Assembly (NCBI GenBank): GCA_017306415.1
Contig: JAFKIL010000003.1
Coordinates: 735,523 to 799,522 of the forward strand
DNA from: Microbacterium sp.
Lineage (GTDB): Bacteria; Actinomycetota; Actinomycetes; Actinomycetales; Microbacteriaceae
Direction of reading: 5' to 3'
DNA: 64,000 bases
Below the pieces are notes generated by a model. That model searched no databases and was not told the origin of the DNA. It was given only the letters and a program-made list of their open reading frames with translations. Below are positions 61,654-64,000 of this stretch, piece by piece. Every line of letters begins with the position of its first letter. Within the stretch, counting starts at the first letter, position 1. The position numbers were made by a program, and so were the translations under genes.

Positions 61654-62672
61654 GCCTCGCCCCGCACGTCGACGAGGATCTTCATCGCCCCGCCGGTCTC
61701 GAGCACGTGGAACGCCTCGGCGACGTCGGCCAGTCCGACGACGCGGGTGATGAGCCGGTCCGCGGGGATGGCCCCCTCGGTCAGGAGCGCGACCGCCTTT
61801 TCGAAGTCGGGACGCTCGTAGACTCGGGCGCCCAGGATACGCAGCTCGCGCCAGAACACGCGGTGGAGATCGATCGGCCGCGGCTGGGGGTGGATGGCGA
61901 CGACGACGAGCGTGCCACGCACCCGCACCAGGGAGGTGGCGCCGAGCACGGCCGCGGCCGCACCGGACACCTCGAAGACGACGTCCGCCCCGGCGCCGCC
62001 CGTCCAGTCCTCGACGACGCCGACCTGGTCGACCGCGCTCGGATCGATCGTGCGCAGGCCCATCTCCTCCGCCGCGGCCCGGCGGTCGGCGTCGACTTCG
62101 GCGATCAGCACATCCGCACCCGCGGCCGTGGCGACGGTGGCGATGAGGACGCCGATGGGCCCGGCGCCGATCACGACCGTCTTGTCACCGCGCCCGAGAC
62201 CCGATCGGCGCACGTCGTGGACGGCCACGGCGACGGGTTCGACGAGCGCGGCGTCACGCAGGGAGAGGGATGCGGGCAGGCGCACGAGCACGTCCGCCGG
62301 CACGTTCCAGAGCTCTTGGAGGGCACCGGGACTGTCGATGCCGATGAAGTCCAGGTTCTGGCAGATGTGGGTGTTGCCCGCTCGGCAGGCGGGGCAGGTG
62401 CCGTCCCACGCGAGCGGCATGACCGTGACCGCATCGCCGACGGCCCAGCCGTGCACGCCCGGCCCGATCTCGTCGATGACCCCGGACATCTCGTGGCCGA
62501 TCGTGGCGGGGATCTCGACGCGGCCGTCCATGTCGCCGTGGAAGACATGGAGGTCCGTCCCGCAGATGCCGACGTAGCCGACCCGGATCCGCACCTGGCC
62601 CGGTGCCGGCGCCGACGGCTCCCGATCGACGACCGCGATCGTCCGGTCTCCCTGATAGTTCGCCGCGCGCAT
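61650..62672 (-). CDS. Zinc-dependent alcohol/sugar dehydrogenase (MDR family)
   Basis: The 340-residue protein is from the ATG at 62672 (an in-frame GTG at 62705 is less likely). Catalytic zinc ligands are in VGICGTDLHVFHGD and IGHEMSGVIDEIGPG, and structural-zinc cysteines in CPACRAGNTHIC: C-x2-C-x7-C only, so the fourth Cys is unclear. The Rossmann motif is VVIGAGPIGVLIA. It resembles threonine/sorbitol/galactitol-type dehydrogenases acting on polyols or keto acids. It is the first gene of an operon with SDR, KDPG aldolase and KDG kinase. Confidence 0.87.
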   Translation of the reverse strand: MRAANYQGDRTIAVVDREPSAPAPGQVRIRVGYVGICGTDLHVFHGDMDGRVEIPATIGHEMSGVIDEIGPGVHGWAVGDAVTVMPLAWDGTCPACRAGNTHICQNLDFIGIDSPGALQELWNVPADVLVRLPASLSLRDAALVEPVAVAVHDVRRSGLGRGDKTVVIGAGPIGVLIATVATAAGADVLIAEVDADRRAAAEEMGLRTIDPSAVDQVGVVEDWTGGAGADVVFEVSGAAAAVLGATSLVRVRGTLVVVAIHPQPRPIDLHRVFWRELRILGARVYERPDFEKAVALLTEGAIPADRLITRVVGLADVAEAFHVLETGGAMKILVDVRGEA

Positions 62673-62740
62673 CGCCGACCGGCCCCTTCGCTCGTCCGAT
62701 GCCACGATCGTCGTGACATCTCTCTTGATTCACAGACATA

Positions 62741-62748
62741 ATACGTAT
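62741..62748. promoter_or_regulatory. Palindromic operator ATACGTAT, site 2
   Basis: ATACGTAT within CATAATACGTATGCTG, in the divergent promoter of the dehydrogenase operon and the aldo/keto reductase gene. It matches site 1 at 59294-59303. Confidence 0.72.
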
Positions 62749-62809
62749 GCTGATTCATCGACACCAGTCCGAGACCGATCGCAGGCCTCGACCGGAGGAC
62801 GGAGACCCC

Positions 62810-63808
62810 GTGAGCGCCGCCGACACCCTGCCCCGCCGAGCGCTGCGCACCGGCCTGGCCCTCACAGAGCTCGGGCTCGGAGCGGCGCAGTTCGGCAACC
62901 TCTTCCGTGAGACCTCCGACGAGGAGGCCGCCGGAGCCGTGCAGGCCGCGCTCGCGGGGGGCCTGCGCTACTTCGATACGGCGCCGCACTACGGCCTCGG
63001 CCTGTCCGAACGCCGGCTCGGCGCCGCGATCCCCGCGGGCGATCGGGACGCGATCGTCCTCTCGTCGAAGGTCGGTCGCCTGCTCGTCGACAGCCCCGAG
63101 ACGGCGGACCGGCTCGACGACGACGGCTTCGTCGTCCCCGCCGCAACGCGTCGCGTGTGGGACTTCAGCCGCGACGGCGTGCTCCGCTCGGTCGAGCAGA
63201 GCCTGACGCGGCTCGGCACGGACCGACTCGACATCGCGTACCTCCACGATCCCGACGACCACTGGGACGAGGCATCCACGACCGGCGTCGACGCGCTCGC
63301 CGAGCTGCGCGACCAGGGCGTCGTCGGGGCGATCGGCGCCGGGATGAACCAGTCCGCCATGCTCGCGGAGTTCATCCGGCGCACGGACGTGGACGTCGTG
63401 ATGGTCGCCGGACGACTCACCCTGCTCGACGCGTCCGCTCTCGAGGAGCTCCTCCCGCTCGCACGCGAGCGCGGCGTCGGCGTCGTGGCGGCGGCGGTCT
63501 ACAACTCCGGGCTGCTCAGCAGCACGACGGTCGATCCGGCCGCGTCGTTCGACTACGGCACCGCGCCGGACGCGGTCGTCGCGCGAGCCCGCCGGATCGC
63601 GATGGTGTGCGAGCGCCACGGCGTGCAGCTGCCGGATGCGGCGGTGCAGTACGCCCTGCGGCATCCGGCCGTGGTGTCGGTGGTCACCGGCATGCGCACA
63701 GCGGCCCACGTGCGGAGCACGGTGCAGCGGTACCTCGCACCGATCCCCGAGGACCTCTGGGCCGAGCTCGCGAGCACCGGCCTCGTCCCCGATCCCGCGG
63801 CGGGCTGA
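62810..63808 (+). CDS. Aldo/keto reductase, L-fucose/D-threo-aldose dehydrogenase type
   Basis: The 332-residue protein starts from the GTG at 62810, with GGAG 5 nt upstream; a start at 62747 would overlap the operator. The AKR tetrad is visible: Asp and Tyr in YFDTAPHYGLGLSERRLG, Lys in IVLSSKVGRLLVD and His in DIAYLHDPDDHWDE. YFDTAPHYG with SERRLG is characteristic of D-threo-aldose/L-fucose 1-dehydrogenases. It likely oxidises the sugar to its lactone, the first step of the pathway. It is divergent from the dehydrogenase operon. Confidence 0.88.
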   Translation: MSAADTLPRRALRTGLALTELGLGAAQFGNLFRETSDEEAAGAVQAALAGGLRYFDTAPHYGLGLSERRLGAAIPAGDRDAIVLSSKVGRLLVDSPETADRLDDDGFVVPAATRRVWDFSRDGVLRSVEQSLTRLGTDRLDIAYLHDPDDHWDEASTTGVDALAELRDQGVVGAIGAGMNQSAMLAEFIRRTDVDVVMVAGRLTLLDASALEELLPLARERGVGVVAAAVYNSGLLSSTTVDPAASFDYGTAPDAVVARARRIAMVCERHGVQLPDAAVQYALRHPAVVSVVTGMRTAAHVRSTVQRYLAPIPEDLWAELASTGLVPDPAAG

Positions 63809-63816
63809 CGCACGGA

Positions 63817-63850
63817 GGGGCGGGATGCGGTGGTGGCCGCGTCCCGCCCC
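63817..63850. terminator. Bidirectional terminator between convergent genes
   Basis: GGGGCGGGATGCGG pairs with CCGCGTCCCGCCCC (14 bp with one T-G pair, loop TGGTGG). It serves the aldo/keto reductase gene and the minus-strand gene ending at 63871. Confidence 0.8.
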
Positions 63851-63870
63851 CCGTGTCGGGCCGGGTCAGG

Positions 63871-64000
63871 TCACTTGGTGACCTTGACCGTCATGGTGGT
63901 GCTGGAGGTGGTGCCGGCCGCGTTGGCGAACTCCACCCGGTAGGTGTACGTCCCCACCGCCTTCCCCGTCACCGGAAGGGTGGCGACCTGCGCGTCCGGC
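63871..64000 (-). CDS. C-terminus of a secreted protein with an Ig/PKD-like domain
   Basis: The last 42 residues of a minus-strand protein (TGA at 63871) read [20 protein letters not shown] then [22 protein letters not shown]. Alternating strand pattern and Thr/Ser/Gly content match a bacterial Ig-like or PKD-type domain that often ends extracellular glycoside hydrolases. The remainder lies beyond the window, so the catalytic part is unknown; an exo-acting enzyme feeding the adjacent sugar pathway is possible. Confidence 0.6.
   Translation of the reverse strand, partial: PDAQVATLPVTGKAVGTYTYRVEFANAAGTTSSTTMTVKVTK

Noticed and set aside
1-64000. tRNA, rRNA, insertion sequences, prophage or integrase
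   Set aside because: By eye I found no tRNA T-loop/acceptor pattern, no transposase or integrase motif and no terminal inverted repeats. A tRNA or covariance-model search was not possible here.

Overview
The window is very GC-rich chromosomal DNA with almost no non-coding space. Its gene content (DUF222/HNH endonuclease, GlgX-TreY-TreZ trehalose genes, ROK-type XylR with xylAB, many carbohydrate ABC transporters, leaderless transcripts, PucR and NRDE proteins) points to an actinobacterium of the Microbacteriaceae, most likely Microbacterium or a close relative. This is inferred from gene content and base composition only. I see no rRNA, tRNA, CRISPR array, insertion sequence or prophage.

Layout. 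1-3,870: a PucR-type regulator (cut by the window start) divergent from mmsA and a class III aminotransferase, a beta-amino-acid/semialdehyde catabolic pair. 3,900-7,390: small metabolic and membrane genes. 7,660-13,210: a minus-strand cluster of a sigma-70-like factor, a small beta-rich protein, a subtilisin-like S8 protease with a tandem NPYGKT linker, and a large TPR-CHAT (caspase-like) protease. 13,330-15,670: an amidotransferase and a DUF222/HNH nuclease with an SOS-box-like palindrome upstream. 15,700-22,150: GlgX, TreY and TreZ, which make trehalose from glycogen. 22,200-26,850: cation/proton antiporter, secreted lipase, coiled-coil protein and small alarmone synthetase. 26,900-30,690: xylAB and divergent xylR with a clear operator. 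30,700-35,230: NRDE protein, CoaBC, FAD monooxygenase and ManA.

35,270-40,177: a compact three-gene cassette coding for a DUF2235 alpha/beta-hydrolase, a second and unrelated CHAT protein, and a ComEC-like metallo-beta-lactamase-fold enzyme, joined by 4-nt overlap and 1-nt spacing. This cassette and the sigma/S8/TPR-CHAT cluster are the best candidates for undescribed systems. Both pair a caspase-like protease with another hydrolase, which resembles known prokaryotic conflict or suicide modules.

40,300-64,000: an amino-acid permease, then two sugar loci. The first (42,074-49,211) has a LacI regulator, an ABC importer, two GH130-type mannoside enzymes and an SGNH esterase. The second (52,834-63,808) has a FadR/GntR regulator, an ABC importer, RhaM mutarotase, aldose dehydrogenase, lactonase, enolase-superfamily dehydratase, SDR, zinc dehydrogenase, KDG kinase and KDPG aldolase. 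Together these form an oxidative route for a (deoxy)hexose, and its two promoters share a palindrome, ATACGTAT. Between them lies a TetR-controlled agmatine deiminase/amidase pair. The window ends inside a probable secreted protein.

Two signals helped set gene starts. Many genes have a TANNNT -10 hexamer 6-7 nt before the start codon (leaderless transcripts). Most operon junctions are ATGA/GTGA overlaps, often with GTG starts.
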